Assembly: GCA_017471785.1 (NCBI GenBank)
Contig: JAFURP010000055.1
Location: 1 to 64,000, forward strand
Length of the DNA stretch: 64,000 nt
Direction of reading: 5' to 3'
DNA from: Clostridia bacterium
Lineage (GTDB): Bacteria > Bacillota > Clostridia > Christensenellales > Borkfalkiaceae
Shown here: in pieces, positions 49,998-57,657 of the stretch
Layout: every line of letters begins with the position of its first letter
Position numbering within the stretch: the first letter of the stretch is position 1
The notes under the pieces: model-generated
What the model was told of the DNA's origin: nothing
What the model saw: only the letters and a program-made list of their open reading frames with translations
Database searches by the model: none
Position numbers and translations under genes: made by a program

Positions 49998-50026
49998 TTG
50001 CTTTTTGTCGCCTTTCGTGCTATAAT
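49998..50026 (+). promoter_or_regulatory. promoter of the sigma/anti-sigma operon
   Basis: TTGCTT at 49998-50003 and TATAAT at 50021-50026 with 17 bp spacing. This is a sigma-A type promoter with a weak -35. A second TTGACG (49974) has no matching -10. Confidence 0.7.
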
Positions 50027-50058
50027 TAAAAAAATACGGCGAGGGGATAAAAGCAATC

Positions 50059-50625
50059 GTGATGGTGATCGTTGCGCTTACCGCGGAAGAAATCGAAAAC
50101 AAAAACGATAAAATAGAGCAGTTGCTTGCAAGTCTTTCAACGGGCGATACGGCGTCTATGGGTCGTTTATACGACCTGATCAAAACGGACGTGTTCGCGT
50201 ACGCGCTTTCCAAAACGGGCAACAAGCAGGACGCGGACGATATTATGCAAGATACGTTCGTGAAAATATATAAATACGCAAAGCAATATCGGCCCAAGGG
50301 CAAGCCTATGGCTTGGATCATAACGATCGAGCTGAATTTGATCCGACGGCACTTTCAGCTCAAGGCGCGTACGGTAGAGTTTGACGAAAGCTTTGAAAAC
50401 ACGCCGTCGAACGAGAATTTTGAAGAGGGAGTTATCAACGACGCGTTTTTGCGAGAGCTTTTGAAAGCGTTGAACGAAGAGGAGCGCGAGGTCGTTTCCT
50501 TGCATATCGTATCGGGTATGAAGCATAGAGAGATCGCAAAGCTTTTGCAAAGACCGTTATCGACGGTTTTATCAAAATACAATCGCGCGATCAAAAAATT
50601 GCAGGCGATCGTAAAGGAGGAATGA
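50059..50625 (+). CDS. ECF-type RNA polymerase sigma factor
   Basis: The 188-residue protein has region 2 (GRLYDLIKTDVFAYALSKTGNKQDADDIMQDTFVKIYKY, residues about 34-72, with MQDTFVKIYKY as the -10 recognition core) and region 4 (about 135-188) with LNEEEREVVSLHIVSGMKHREIAKLL and PLSTVLSKYNRAIKKLQ as the HTH. There is no region 1 or 3. The GTG at 50059 is chosen as the first in frame near GAGGGG at 50041; an ATG at 50062 is equivalent. The next gene starts 3 bp after the stop and encodes a membrane protein with RsgI-like features, the likely anti-sigma. The group cannot be assigned by eye. Confidence 0.92.
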   Translation: MMVIVALTAEEIENKNDKIEQLLASLSTGDTASMGRLYDLIKTDVFAYALSKTGNKQDADDIMQDTFVKIYKYAKQYRPKGKPMAWIITIELNLIRRHFQLKARTVEFDESFENTPSNENFEEGVINDAFLRELLKALNEEEREVVSLHIVSGMKHREIAKLLQRPLSTVLSKYNRAIKKLQAIVKEE

Positions 50626-50628
50626 TCA

Positions 50629-51705
50629 ATGAAACAAAAATGGAAAGACAAAATTATAGACGCGTATAAGAGCGAAACGCCCGATAATCGGGAACGTATT
50701 CTTTCGGCTTGTGAAAACGAAACGCAATATTCCGTGTGCCCGGACGAGCGAAAAACGCGCAAGCTGCCCGTGTTTTTCCGTAGAGCCGTTTCGTTTGTGG
50801 CGTGCTTGGTCTTATTCGGCTTGGGCTTATTCGTCGGACAAATCATACCCGAAACGCAACCCGTCGCAACGGCGGAAACCTGCGTATATCTCGACGTAAA
50901 TCCCAGCTTAGAGCTTGCGCTCGATAAAAACGATACCGTTCTTTCCTGTACGCCGGCAAATACCGACGCGGAAACGCTGTTAAACGGAATGAAGCTGGAG
51001 GGCTTGGAATTAAAAACGGCGTTAAACGCGATCGTCGGAGCGATGTACGTCAACGGTTATCTTTCGTCGGAGGACAATTCTATGCTTATCAGCGTGGATA
51101 CGACCAATGAAAATAATACGAGCGACTTTTTAAGCTATATTACCAATCAAGTAAACGAGGTTTTCGTAAATTCGGAAATGGAATGTGCTATTATCGCCCA
51201 AGCCGTTAAGGCGGACGAGGCCTTGAAGCAAAGAGCTGAAGAACAAGGTATATCCGTCGGAAAGATGTATTTGCTCGATAAAATGATCGGCAGTATGGAA
51301 TTGATAACGGAAGAGGATATTGCCGAGCTTGCGAATATGTCTATAAAGGATCTCAATTTAATGTACTCCGCTAAGCCCGACGACGAAGAAGAAAAGCCGA
51401 GCGACGAGTTGATCTCGGGATCGGTGAACGTCAAAGTGGGAACGGAGGACGCTTTGTCCGCAGTATTGACGGAGCTTGGCAAAACGGAGGACGAAGTGGA
51501 AGAAGCCCGTATCTTTATTTTACCGTCCAAGCGCGGAGAAACGAAGGTAGTATATTCGGTAACGGTAAAATTTTATAACGATAAAGAGATATACAAATAC
51601 GAGGTGGACTATCAAACGGGCGAGCTCGAAAGGCTCGACGAGGAGGACGGCTTCCCGTCGCACGGATCCGAGCGTCAACAGCCGGGGAACGGATTTGACG
51701 ATTGA
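50629..51705 (+). CDS. membrane anti-sigma factor with RsgI-like domain and PepSY-like tail
   Basis: The 358-residue protein has a cytosolic N-terminus of about 50 residues, one membrane helix (about 52-72) and an outer part. Right after the helix comes CVYLDVNPSLELALDKNDTV (85-104), which matches the central domain of RsgI anti-sigma-I factors, including the Asn-Pro pair (91-92) that in RsgI proteins is an autoproteolysis site. The C-terminal region near 270-345 (ALSAVLTELGKTEDEVEEA, then YEVDYQTGELERLDEED) resembles a PepSY domain. The cytosolic part differs from RsgI_N and has no zinc motif. Its overlap-like spacing (3 bp, AAGGAGG) with the ECF sigma gene argues that it holds that sigma at the membrane until an outer signal releases it. 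Confidence 0.82.
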   Translation: MKQKWKDKIIDAYKSETPDNRERILSACENETQYSVCPDERKTRKLPVFFRRAVSFVACLVLFGLGLFVGQIIPETQPVATAETCVYLDVNPSLELALDKNDTVLSCTPANTDAETLLNGMKLEGLELKTALNAIVGAMYVNGYLSSEDNSMLISVDTTNENNTSDFLSYITNQVNEVFVNSEMECAIIAQAVKADEALKQRAEEQGISVGKMYLLDKMIGSMELITEEDIAELANMSIKDLNLMYSAKPDDEEEKPSDELISGSVNVKVGTEDALSAVLTELGKTEDEVEEARIFILPSKRGETKVVYSVTVKFYNDKEIYKYEVDYQTGELERLDEEDGFPSHGSERQQPGNGFDD

Positions 51706-51728
51706 TTTTTTCCTTTGAAAAACGAAAA

Positions 51729-51762
51729 AAAGACGAAACGAAAAAAAGTTTCGTCTTTTTTT
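51729..51762 (+). terminator. terminator of the sigma/anti-sigma operon
   Basis: An 11-bp perfect stem (51729-51739 with 51748-51758), loop GAAAAAAA, followed by TTTT. Between here and 51889 there is no consensus sigma-A promoter; AAAAGGAGGG at 51808 precedes a two-codon ATG-GGA-TGA. Confidence 0.85.
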
Positions 51763-51888
51763 GCGATAAAATCCCGTTCAACTTTATTGATTAGGTGAAA
51801 AGGCTAAAAAAGGAGGGTAAAATACAATGGGATGATCGTCGATAACGCACACCAAAATTAAAAAATAATCCCAAAGGAGAAATAAAAA

Positions 51889-52890
51889 ATGAAAAGAATT
51901 TTTAAGTTATTAAGTATGGTAGTAGGCTTTTGTTTGCTTTGCGCAAGCTTTTTCGGTTGTAATTCCACCACGACGGCAAGCGCTGAGGAGCTTTCGTATA
52001 TCAGCATGAGGATCAACCCCGAGATCGAGCTGGTCGTTGACGAAGAGGGTGAAGTGGTTGCCGTAAACGCGATCAACGAGGACGGCGAAACGGTGCTTTG
52101 CGAGCTGGAGCTTATCGGTATGACCGCGGAGGAAGCGGGGGAGGCGTTTACCGCTATGGCGACCGAGCTCGGCTTTATCGACGTGGACGGGGAGGACGCG
52201 ACCGTCTATATTTTAGTCGAAGGCAACGATACGGAGCTTATGGAAAAGCTTGAAGAAAAAATCACCGAAAAAATAAACGGGTTTTTCGACAAGAAGGGTA
52301 TTTTCGGAAAGGTATCTCCCGAAGAATTGGAAGCGTACGAAGCGCTTGCAGCCGAATGGGAGGTTTCCCTGAAGGACGCAAGAATGATCAGCCGTATCCT
52401 CGAGCTCTATCCCGAAATGACCGTAGAAGAAATTTTGGCGCTTTCGTTTGAAGAAAGGATCGAGCTCATCAAAGAAGATTCCGTTAAAAACGGAATGCCG
52501 ATCGATCTGCGTAACGAGTATAGGGAAGCCGTTGACGCGGTAAAAGAGGAATACGCGGAGCTTTTCGAGCTTGCCAAGGAGTTGAAGGATCTTGAAACGC
52601 AGCTTCAAAACGAAAGCTTGAGCGAAGAAGATCGTGCGCTTATCCAAGAAGAATACGATACGAAAAAAGCGGAATACGACGAGCTTAAAAAGCAGTACGA
52701 GGAAGCCGTTGCGGCGTTAAAAGCGGAAAAGAGCGAAAAGGCGGAGGAAATAGAGAACGAGATAAAAGAAAAGGCGAAAGAGCGCCGCGACGAATTTGCG
52801 GAAAAGCTGAAAGAACACGAAGATAAGCTTCAAGAACAAAAGGAAGAAATAGAGGATAAGATCAAGCAATGGCGCGAAAACCGCAAATGA
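51889..52890 (+). CDS. lipoprotein with the same RsgI-like domain plus a long charged coiled coil
   Basis: The 333-residue protein has a signal peptide with lipobox FFGC (Cys24). Residues 36-95 begin YISMRINPEIELVVDEEGEV and continue through a region ending GFIDVDGEDATVYILVEGND; this matches the outer domain of the anti-sigma encoded just upstream (CVYLDVNPSLELALDKNDTV), with the Asn-Pro pair kept at 43-44. From about 210 to the end the protein is an almost unbroken Glu/Lys/Ala coiled coil (KAEYDELKKQYEEAVAALK and similar heptads). It lacks a cytosolic anti-sigma part, so it cannot bind the sigma directly. It could be a regulon target, a sensor partner or a decoy. It ends before a strong terminator. 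Confidence 0.82.
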   Translation: MKRIFKLLSMVVGFCLLCASFFGCNSTTTASAEELSYISMRINPEIELVVDEEGEVVAVNAINEDGETVLCELELIGMTAEEAGEAFTAMATELGFIDVDGEDATVYILVEGNDTELMEKLEEKITEKINGFFDKKGIFGKVSPEELEAYEALAAEWEVSLKDARMISRILELYPEMTVEEILALSFEERIELIKEDSVKNGMPIDLRNEYREAVDAVKEEYAELFELAKELKDLETQLQNESLSEEDRALIQEEYDTKKAEYDELKKQYEEAVAALKAEKSEKAEEIENEIKEKAKERRDEFAEKLKEHEDKLQEQKEEIEDKIKQWRENRK

Positions 52891-52903
52891 TGGTACGATA
52901 ACC

Positions 52904-52940
52904 AAAACCGCTACGGAAAACCGTAGCGGTTTTACTTGTA
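52904..52940 (+). terminator. terminator of the lipoprotein gene
   Basis: A 13-bp perfect stem (52904-52916 with 52921-52933) with AAAA loop, ending in TTTTACTT. Confidence 0.9.
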
Positions 52941-53003
52941 TGCGAAATTATTTCGCTTTGCGGGTTTGTGAAAGAATACCAAAGAAATATGAAAGAATTT
53001 CTA

Positions 53004-53031
53004 TTGCAATTCGGTCGGGTTATGCTATAAT
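53004..53031 (+). promoter_or_regulatory. sigma-A promoter of the ROK-nagA operon
   Basis: TTGCAA at 53004-53009 and TATAAT at 53026-53031 with 16 bp spacing. Confidence 0.75.
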
Positions 53032-53070
53032 ATAAAAGAATAAATATATAATAGAGGAGATAAAAATATT

Positions 53071-54450
53071 ATGAAGATGCCCGTTTTGGACAAGAACTTT
53101 TATCCTATGATCAAGGCGCTCAACGATTTCGAGGAAACCGTAAAAAAGAGCGGTAAGAGCGTAGAGGTTACGCTCGTGGCGGAAAGGAGCGGCGGCTATA
53201 ACTACGTGTATACCTATAACGCGCTGCAGGACGGCGTGAACGACGCGCTCAATTTCCGCGTGGCGGAGCGTTTGGCAAAGACGATTTTGTGGGTAGTTGG
53301 CGGCTTCAAAATTTCCGTAGCAGGCAGCAGGTCCGTTTACGAATATTTGAAAAAGGCGTACACGATGGAGGGCTTGCGCGCGTTCGACGTAGAGTTTATG
53401 AGCGGCGTTTACGAAAGACCTTTCGAGGTGGAATGGCTTGAAAAGGACCAAATTCCCGCGCAAAAGAACAATTCCGTACGCGTAGGCGGCTATTTGAACG
53501 GTTGCCGTATCGGCTTCGACGCGGGCGGCTCGGATAGAAAGGTGAGCGCGGTGATCGACGGCGAGGTCGTTTACAGCGAGGAGGTCGTTTGGAATCCGAA
53601 GATTACCGAGGACCCCACCTATCACTATAACGAAATTTTGACGGCTATGAAAACGGCGGCTTCCAAAATGCCCACCGTGGACGCGATCGGCGTTTCTTCC
53701 GCAGGCGTGTACGTGGATAACAAGATCATGGTCGCTTCCCTGTTCATCAAGGTAGACAAGAAAAAGCACGGCGATTACGTAAAGAATATGTATATCAACG
53801 TAGCCAAGGAAATGAGCAAGGAAATGGGTAAGGAGATCCCCCTTGAAGTAGCCAACGACGGCGACGTTACCGCGCTTGCGGGCGCTATCGACTTGAACGA
53901 TAACGGCGTGCTTGGTATCGCTATGGGTACGAGCGAGGCGGTCGGATATATCAATACGGACGGCGGCATCAACGGTTGGCTTTCCGAGCTTGCGTTCGCG
54001 CCCGTCGATTTTAACGAAAGCGCGATGCAAGACGAATGGAGCGGCGACTTCGGCGTGGGCTGTAAATATTTCTCGCAGGACGCGGTCATCAAGCTTGCCG
54101 AAGCGGGCGGTCATAAATTTGCGGACGGGCTTACGCCGGCGCAAAAGCTCAAAGAAGTACAGGCTATGATGGACGAGGGCGACGCGCTCGCGGCGCAAAT
54201 TTACGAGGATATCGGCGTATACCTTGCCCACACCATTCCTTTCTACGCTAAATTTTACGATATCAAGCATATGCTTTTGCTCGGCCGCGTTATGGGCGGC
54301 AAGGGCGGCGATATCATTCTTGCCACCTGCAAAAAGGTTTTGGCGGAGGAATATCCCGCGTTCGCGAGCCTCGATATCGGACTTCCCGACGAAACGAACA
54401 GACGCGTCGGACAAAGCATTGCGGCGGCTTCTTTGCCTGCGAACGCGTAA
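53071..54450 (+). CDS. ROK family sugar kinase-like protein with N-terminal extension
   Basis: The 459-residue protein has a ROK/actin-like ATPase core from about residue 146: GCRIGFDAGGSDRKVSAVIDG carries the phosphate-1 motif (DAGGS where DxGGT is usual), then DAIGVSSAGVYV, EVANDGDVTALAGA near 258-272 with the catalytic Asp region, and IAMGTSEAVGY near 288. The ROK zinc motif with clustered Cys (CGxxGCxE) is absent. The first 145 residues form an extra domain of unknown role. The gene is 17 bp upstream of nagA, so a GlcNAc, ManNAc or related amino-sugar kinase is likely, feeding GlcNAc-6-phosphate to NagA. It could also be a sugar-sensing regulator, but no DNA-binding domain is visible. Confidence 0.82.
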   Translation: MKMPVLDKNFYPMIKALNDFEETVKKSGKSVEVTLVAERSGGYNYVYTYNALQDGVNDALNFRVAERLAKTILWVVGGFKISVAGSRSVYEYLKKAYTMEGLRAFDVEFMSGVYERPFEVEWLEKDQIPAQKNNSVRVGGYLNGCRIGFDAGGSDRKVSAVIDGEVVYSEEVVWNPKITEDPTYHYNEILTAMKTAASKMPTVDAIGVSSAGVYVDNKIMVASLFIKVDKKKHGDYVKNMYINVAKEMSKEMGKEIPLEVANDGDVTALAGAIDLNDNGVLGIAMGTSEAVGYINTDGGINGWLSELAFAPVDFNESAMQDEWSGDFGVGCKYFSQDAVIKLAEAGGHKFADGLTPAQKLKEVQAMMDEGDALAAQIYEDIGVYLAHTIPFYAKFYDIKHMLLLGRVMGGKGGDIILATCKKVLAEEYPAFASLDIGLPDETNRRVGQSIAAASLPANA

Positions 54451-54467
54451 GCGAAAGGAGAACGACT

Positions 54468-55616
54468 ATGAAATGTTTCAAAAACGCAACCGTATACGTA
54501 GAGGGTGAGGGCTTAAAGCAAACGAGCGTTTGCTTTGACGAAAAGATCGAAAAAATTTCCCGTTGCTGCGTGAGCGGCGCGGAGGAGATCGCGCTTCCCG
54601 AGGACGCGATCGTCGTACCCGGGTTTATCGACCAGCACATTCACGGCGCGGGCGGCTCGGACGGAATGGACGGTACGGTAGAGGATATTGCGATCATCGC
54701 AAGGACGGTCGCGGCGGAGGGTACGACCTCTTTCCTCGTAACGACTATGACCCAAAGCAAGGAAAACATCACCAAGGCGATGCAGGCGGTCAAGGCGTAT
54801 CGCGAAGCGGACTCCAAAGAGGGCGCGCGCGTGGTAGGTATCCACTTGGAAGGACCGTTTATCGCGGCGGCGCACAAGGGCGCGCAACCGCTCGAATACG
54901 TGGCGAAATCGGATATCGAGGTGTTCGACGAATACAACGCGGCAAGCGGGAACGCGATCAAGATCGTATCCCTTGCGCCCGAAACGGAGGGCGCGGAGGC
55001 GCTTATTCGTCATTTGAGCGCGAATAAGATCGTCGCTTCCGTCGGTCATTCGGGCGCGAAATACGCGGACGTGCAAAAGGCGGTGGAAGCGGGCGCTTGT
55101 AACGTTACGCATACCTACAACGCGCAAACGCCGTTGCACCATAGAGAGATCGGCGTAGTGGGCAGCGCTATGCTTATCGACGAGCTCAACTGTGAGCTGA
55201 TCGCCGACACGATCCACGTTTCCGTTCCGGCTATGAAATTGCTCGTAAAAAACAAGCCTGCGGACAAGCTTACCTTGATCACCGACGCTATGCGCGCAAA
55301 GGGTATTCCCGACGGCGTGAGCGAGCTGGGCGGTCAAACGGTATACGTGAAAAACGGGGAAGCAAGACTTGCCGACGGCACGCTTGCCGGTAGCGTTTTG
55401 CGTATGAACAGAGCCGTTCAAAACCTGGTGGAAAAGGTGGGCGTGCCCTTTGAAAAAGCGGTGGATTGCGCCACGCTCAATCCCGCCAAAAACCTTGGTA
55501 TCGACGACGAGGCAGGCAGTATCAAGGTCGGCAAGCGCGCGGATTTCACCGTGCTCAATAGCAGCTACGACGTATTGATGACCGTTCGCGGCGGCGAGGT
55601 TATCTACAAGGCTTAA
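54468..55616 (+). CDS. nagA: N-acetylglucosamine-6-phosphate deacetylase
   Basis: This amidohydrolase removes the acetyl group from GlcNAc-6-phosphate, making glucosamine-6-phosphate for glycolysis or wall synthesis. The 382 residues have the metal motif PGFIDQHIHGAGG near 50-62, HLEGPFIAAAHKGAQ near 126-140, VGHSGAKYADV near 189-199, THTYNAQTPLHHRE near 211-224, and the catalytic Asp in LITDAMRAKG near 270. All match NagA. AAAGGAG precedes the ATG. The gene partners with the ROK kinase-like gene; nagB is not in the window. Confidence 0.96.
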   Translation: MKCFKNATVYVEGEGLKQTSVCFDEKIEKISRCCVSGAEEIALPEDAIVVPGFIDQHIHGAGGSDGMDGTVEDIAIIARTVAAEGTTSFLVTTMTQSKENITKAMQAVKAYREADSKEGARVVGIHLEGPFIAAAHKGAQPLEYVAKSDIEVFDEYNAASGNAIKIVSLAPETEGAEALIRHLSANKIVASVGHSGAKYADVQKAVEAGACNVTHTYNAQTPLHHREIGVVGSAMLIDELNCELIADTIHVSVPAMKLLVKNKPADKLTLITDAMRAKGIPDGVSELGGQTVYVKNGEARLADGTLAGSVLRMNRAVQNLVEKVGVPFEKAVDCATLNPAKNLGIDDEAGSIKVGKRADFTVLNSSYDVLMTVRGGEVIYKA

Positions 55617-55651
55617 ATTTGCTCATAGATTATTTCCTCTTATTTAAGGGT

Positions 55652-55680
55652 CGAGGCGAGTTATTCGCCTCGGCTCTTTT
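55652..55680 (+). terminator. terminator of the ROK-nagA operon
   Basis: An 8-bp stem (55652-55659 with 55665-55672), loop GTTAT, followed by GCTCTTTT. Confidence 0.75.
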
Positions 55681-55686
55681 GTCGTT

Positions 55687-55849
55687 AAGGCGACGGAACG
55701 CCTCTCGGTTGATTTCTGCCTATGAAACGCTACGCAATACGGCGCATAAACGCGCGGTTACGTACCTCCAGTACGCGCCCTTGCGTTATGCCCGTCTTGC
55801 TTGCGTTTCCCAACGGCATATTCTCAACCGTTTGTCGTTCCGTCGCCTT
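55687..55849. repeat. 163-bp imperfect inverted repeat followed by a T tract
   Basis: The outer 14 bp (55687-55700 and 55836-55849) are perfect inverted copies, AAGGCGACGGAACG. Further matching blocks at corresponding places inward are CGGTTGA, TGCC, GAAACGC, CAAxACGG and CATAA, so the whole element can fold into one long interrupted hairpin around 55768. TTTTCGTTTTT follows the right arm. No gene is present. It may be a MITE-like repeat, a structured RNA or a large terminator. The stretch 55850-55936 holds no gene. Confidence 0.75.
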
Positions 55850-55936
55850 TTTTCGTTTTTCATAACCTCCACAGGGCGCGCATATTTATAAGGTAGCGCG
55901 AGGAAAAAATTTTTTCGTGCAAATACGGCGAAATAC

Positions 55937-55965
55937 TTTCAAAAAAAGAAAAAATATGCTATAAT
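55937..55965 (+). promoter_or_regulatory. promoter of the murB gene cluster
   Basis: TTTCAA at 55937-55942 and TATAAT at 55960-55965 with 17 bp spacing. Confidence 0.65.
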
Positions 55966-55979
55966 AGGAGAGAACGATT

Positions 55980-56861
55980 TTGAACGGAATACGCTTATCC
56001 GAAAAATACGCGGCTTTTACTACGGAAAAACCCTTTGATTTTACGAAACGCTCGACCATCGGTTGCGGCGGCTTTGCACCCGTCGCGTTCTATCCGAAAA
56101 CGGCGGAGGAATGTATAACGCTCGTCGGGTATTTACGGACGGACGGCTTTCCCTATCAGGTGCTCGGCAATCTCTCCAACGTCTTGCCCAAAAGCGGCGA
56201 ATCGGACGGGGTGGTTATCAGCACCAAATCGCTCAAAGGGATCTCCTTTTCAAACGGCGTTTTCGTCGAGGCGGGCGTGACGAGCGGCGCGTTGCTTTCG
56301 GCGTGTAAAAAACGGGGCTTGAGCGGCGCGGAATTTCTCGTCGGCATACCCTGTACGGTGGGCGGCGCGCTGTATATGAACGCAGGCGTTGCCGGCGCGT
56401 ATATCGGCGAGCTCGTCGAAAGCGTAACGGTGATAAGGGAGGGGGAGCTTACCGTATTGCCCCGATCGGCTTGCGAATACGCCTATAAACACAGCGCGTT
56501 TATGCAAAATAACGACTTTATCTTGGGCGCGAAGCTGGCGTTGGAGGAGGCGGACGAGGCGAGCGTTTTGGTAAAGCTCAAGGCGTACGCGGACAGGCGC
56601 AAGCATTTGCCCAAGGGCAAGAGTATGGGGTGCGTGTTCAAAAATCCTCCGAACGCCGTCGCGGGAAGGCTGATCGAGGGCGCGGGCTTAAAGGGCTTAC
56701 GAATAGGCGGCGCGGTGGTATCGGAAATGCACGCGAATTTTATCGTCAACGATAAAGGCGCTACGTCCGAGCATATTCAAGCGCTGATCGCCGTCGTGAA
56801 GAACGCGGTTTTTGCACAGTACAACGTACGGCTGGAAGAAGAAATACGATATTTGGAATGA
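55980..56861 (+). CDS. murB: UDP-N-acetylenolpyruvoylglucosamine reductase MurB, variant
   Basis: MurB is the FAD/NADPH enzyme that makes UDP-MurNAc for peptidoglycan. A TTG at 55980 is used because AGGAG lies 9 bp before. The 293 residues follow MurB order: a FAD domain with KRSTIGCGG (usually NTxRIGG), LGNLSNVLP (usually GGSNLL), GIPCTVGGALYMNAG (usually GIPGxVGGA) and VLPRSACEYAYKHSAF. The proton-donor loop normally G-S-x-F-K-N-P reads GCVFKNPP with Cys218 replacing the catalytic Ser. The final SEMHANFIVN is conserved. The order and C-terminal Glu-His support a working or recently diverged MurB. It heads a cluster with PHP, whiA, dnaE and pfkA. Confidence 0.87.
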   Translation: MNGIRLSEKYAAFTTEKPFDFTKRSTIGCGGFAPVAFYPKTAEECITLVGYLRTDGFPYQVLGNLSNVLPKSGESDGVVISTKSLKGISFSNGVFVEAGVTSGALLSACKKRGLSGAEFLVGIPCTVGGALYMNAGVAGAYIGELVESVTVIREGELTVLPRSACEYAYKHSAFMQNNDFILGAKLALEEADEASVLVKLKAYADRRKHLPKGKSMGCVFKNPPNAVAGRLIEGAGLKGLRIGGAVVSEMHANFIVNDKGATSEHIQALIAVVKNAVFAQYNVRLEEEIRYLE

Positions 56862-56871
56862 GGAAACGAAA

Positions 56872-57648
56872 GTGATTTTAACGGCAGATTACCATACGCA
56901 TACACCCTATTCCCACGGCAAAAATACGGTCGCGGAAAACGTTGCGCGCGCAAAAGAGTTGGGCTTGCAGCAGATCGGCATTTCCGACCACGGCTTTTCG
57001 CATATCGTCTACGGGCTTCGTCGGCGCGAGGTGGAGGCGTATAAAGCGGAATGTGCGGCGGCGGAAAAGGAATACGGGGTACGCGTCCTCGTCGGGATAG
57101 AAGCGAATGTTCGCGGTGAGTCGGGCAAGTCCGATCTCACCGACGCCGATTACGAAAATTTCGATATCTACCTTTGCGGTCATCATATCTACGTGCATTA
57201 TACCAAACCGTTTGAGTTGTCCAAATACGGCTATTGGAATTGGATATCGCAATCTATGCTTCATTGTACGACCAAACGGCAGGTCAAGCGCAATACGGTG
57301 GCTTATATCAATACCGTTAAAAACAATCCCATCGACGCCATCACGCATTTGGGGTATATGTGTCCCGCAGAGGTGGTTGAAGTGGCGAAATGCGCCGCCG
57401 ATCACGGCACGTATATCGAATTGAATTCCAAGAAAACGCACCTCACGGACGAGGAGCTTTCCGATATCGTCGCCAAGACCTCCGCGCGCTTTATTATCAA
57501 TTCGGACGCGCACTCGGCGGATAGAGTGGGGGACACCAAGCTCGTGGAAGAACAGCTTGCGCGCATAAATTTCCCTATGGATAGGATAGACAATATCGAC
57601 GGGCGCTTCCCCGTTTTCCGTTTCAGCGAATTCAAAAAGCATCTTTAA
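56872..57648 (+). CDS. PHP domain phosphoesterase
   Basis: The frame is open into murB, but GTG at 56872 is the natural start: it follows TGAGGAAAC and gives MILTADYHTHTPYSHG, with the metal motif HTHxxxSHG. The 258 residues continue with ISDHGFSHI, VGIEANVRGE, YLCGHH and the ending IINSDAHSADRVGD, all the PHP-family ligands (about nine His/Asp/Glu). It resembles YcdX-type phosphatases; the DNA polymerase PHP domain in dnaE nearby is a separate case. The gene occupies the position between murB and whiA where rapZ and yvcK usually lie. Substrate unknown. Confidence 0.88.
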   Translation: MILTADYHTHTPYSHGKNTVAENVARAKELGLQQIGISDHGFSHIVYGLRRREVEAYKAECAAAEKEYGVRVLVGIEANVRGESGKSDLTDADYENFDIYLCGHHIYVHYTKPFELSKYGYWNWISQSMLHCTTKRQVKRNTVAYINTVKNNPIDAITHLGYMCPAEVVEVAKCAADHGTYIELNSKKTHLTDEELSDIVAKTSARFIINSDAHSADRVGDTKLVEEQLARINFPMDRIDNIDGRFPVFRFSEFKKHL

Positions 57649-57657
57649 GCAACGAAT

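Noticed and set aside
55619-55891. 90-codon frame in the nagA-murB gap
   Set aside because: It lies across a terminator and the long inverted repeat and begins with no ribosome site; the structure of the DNA explains the region better.
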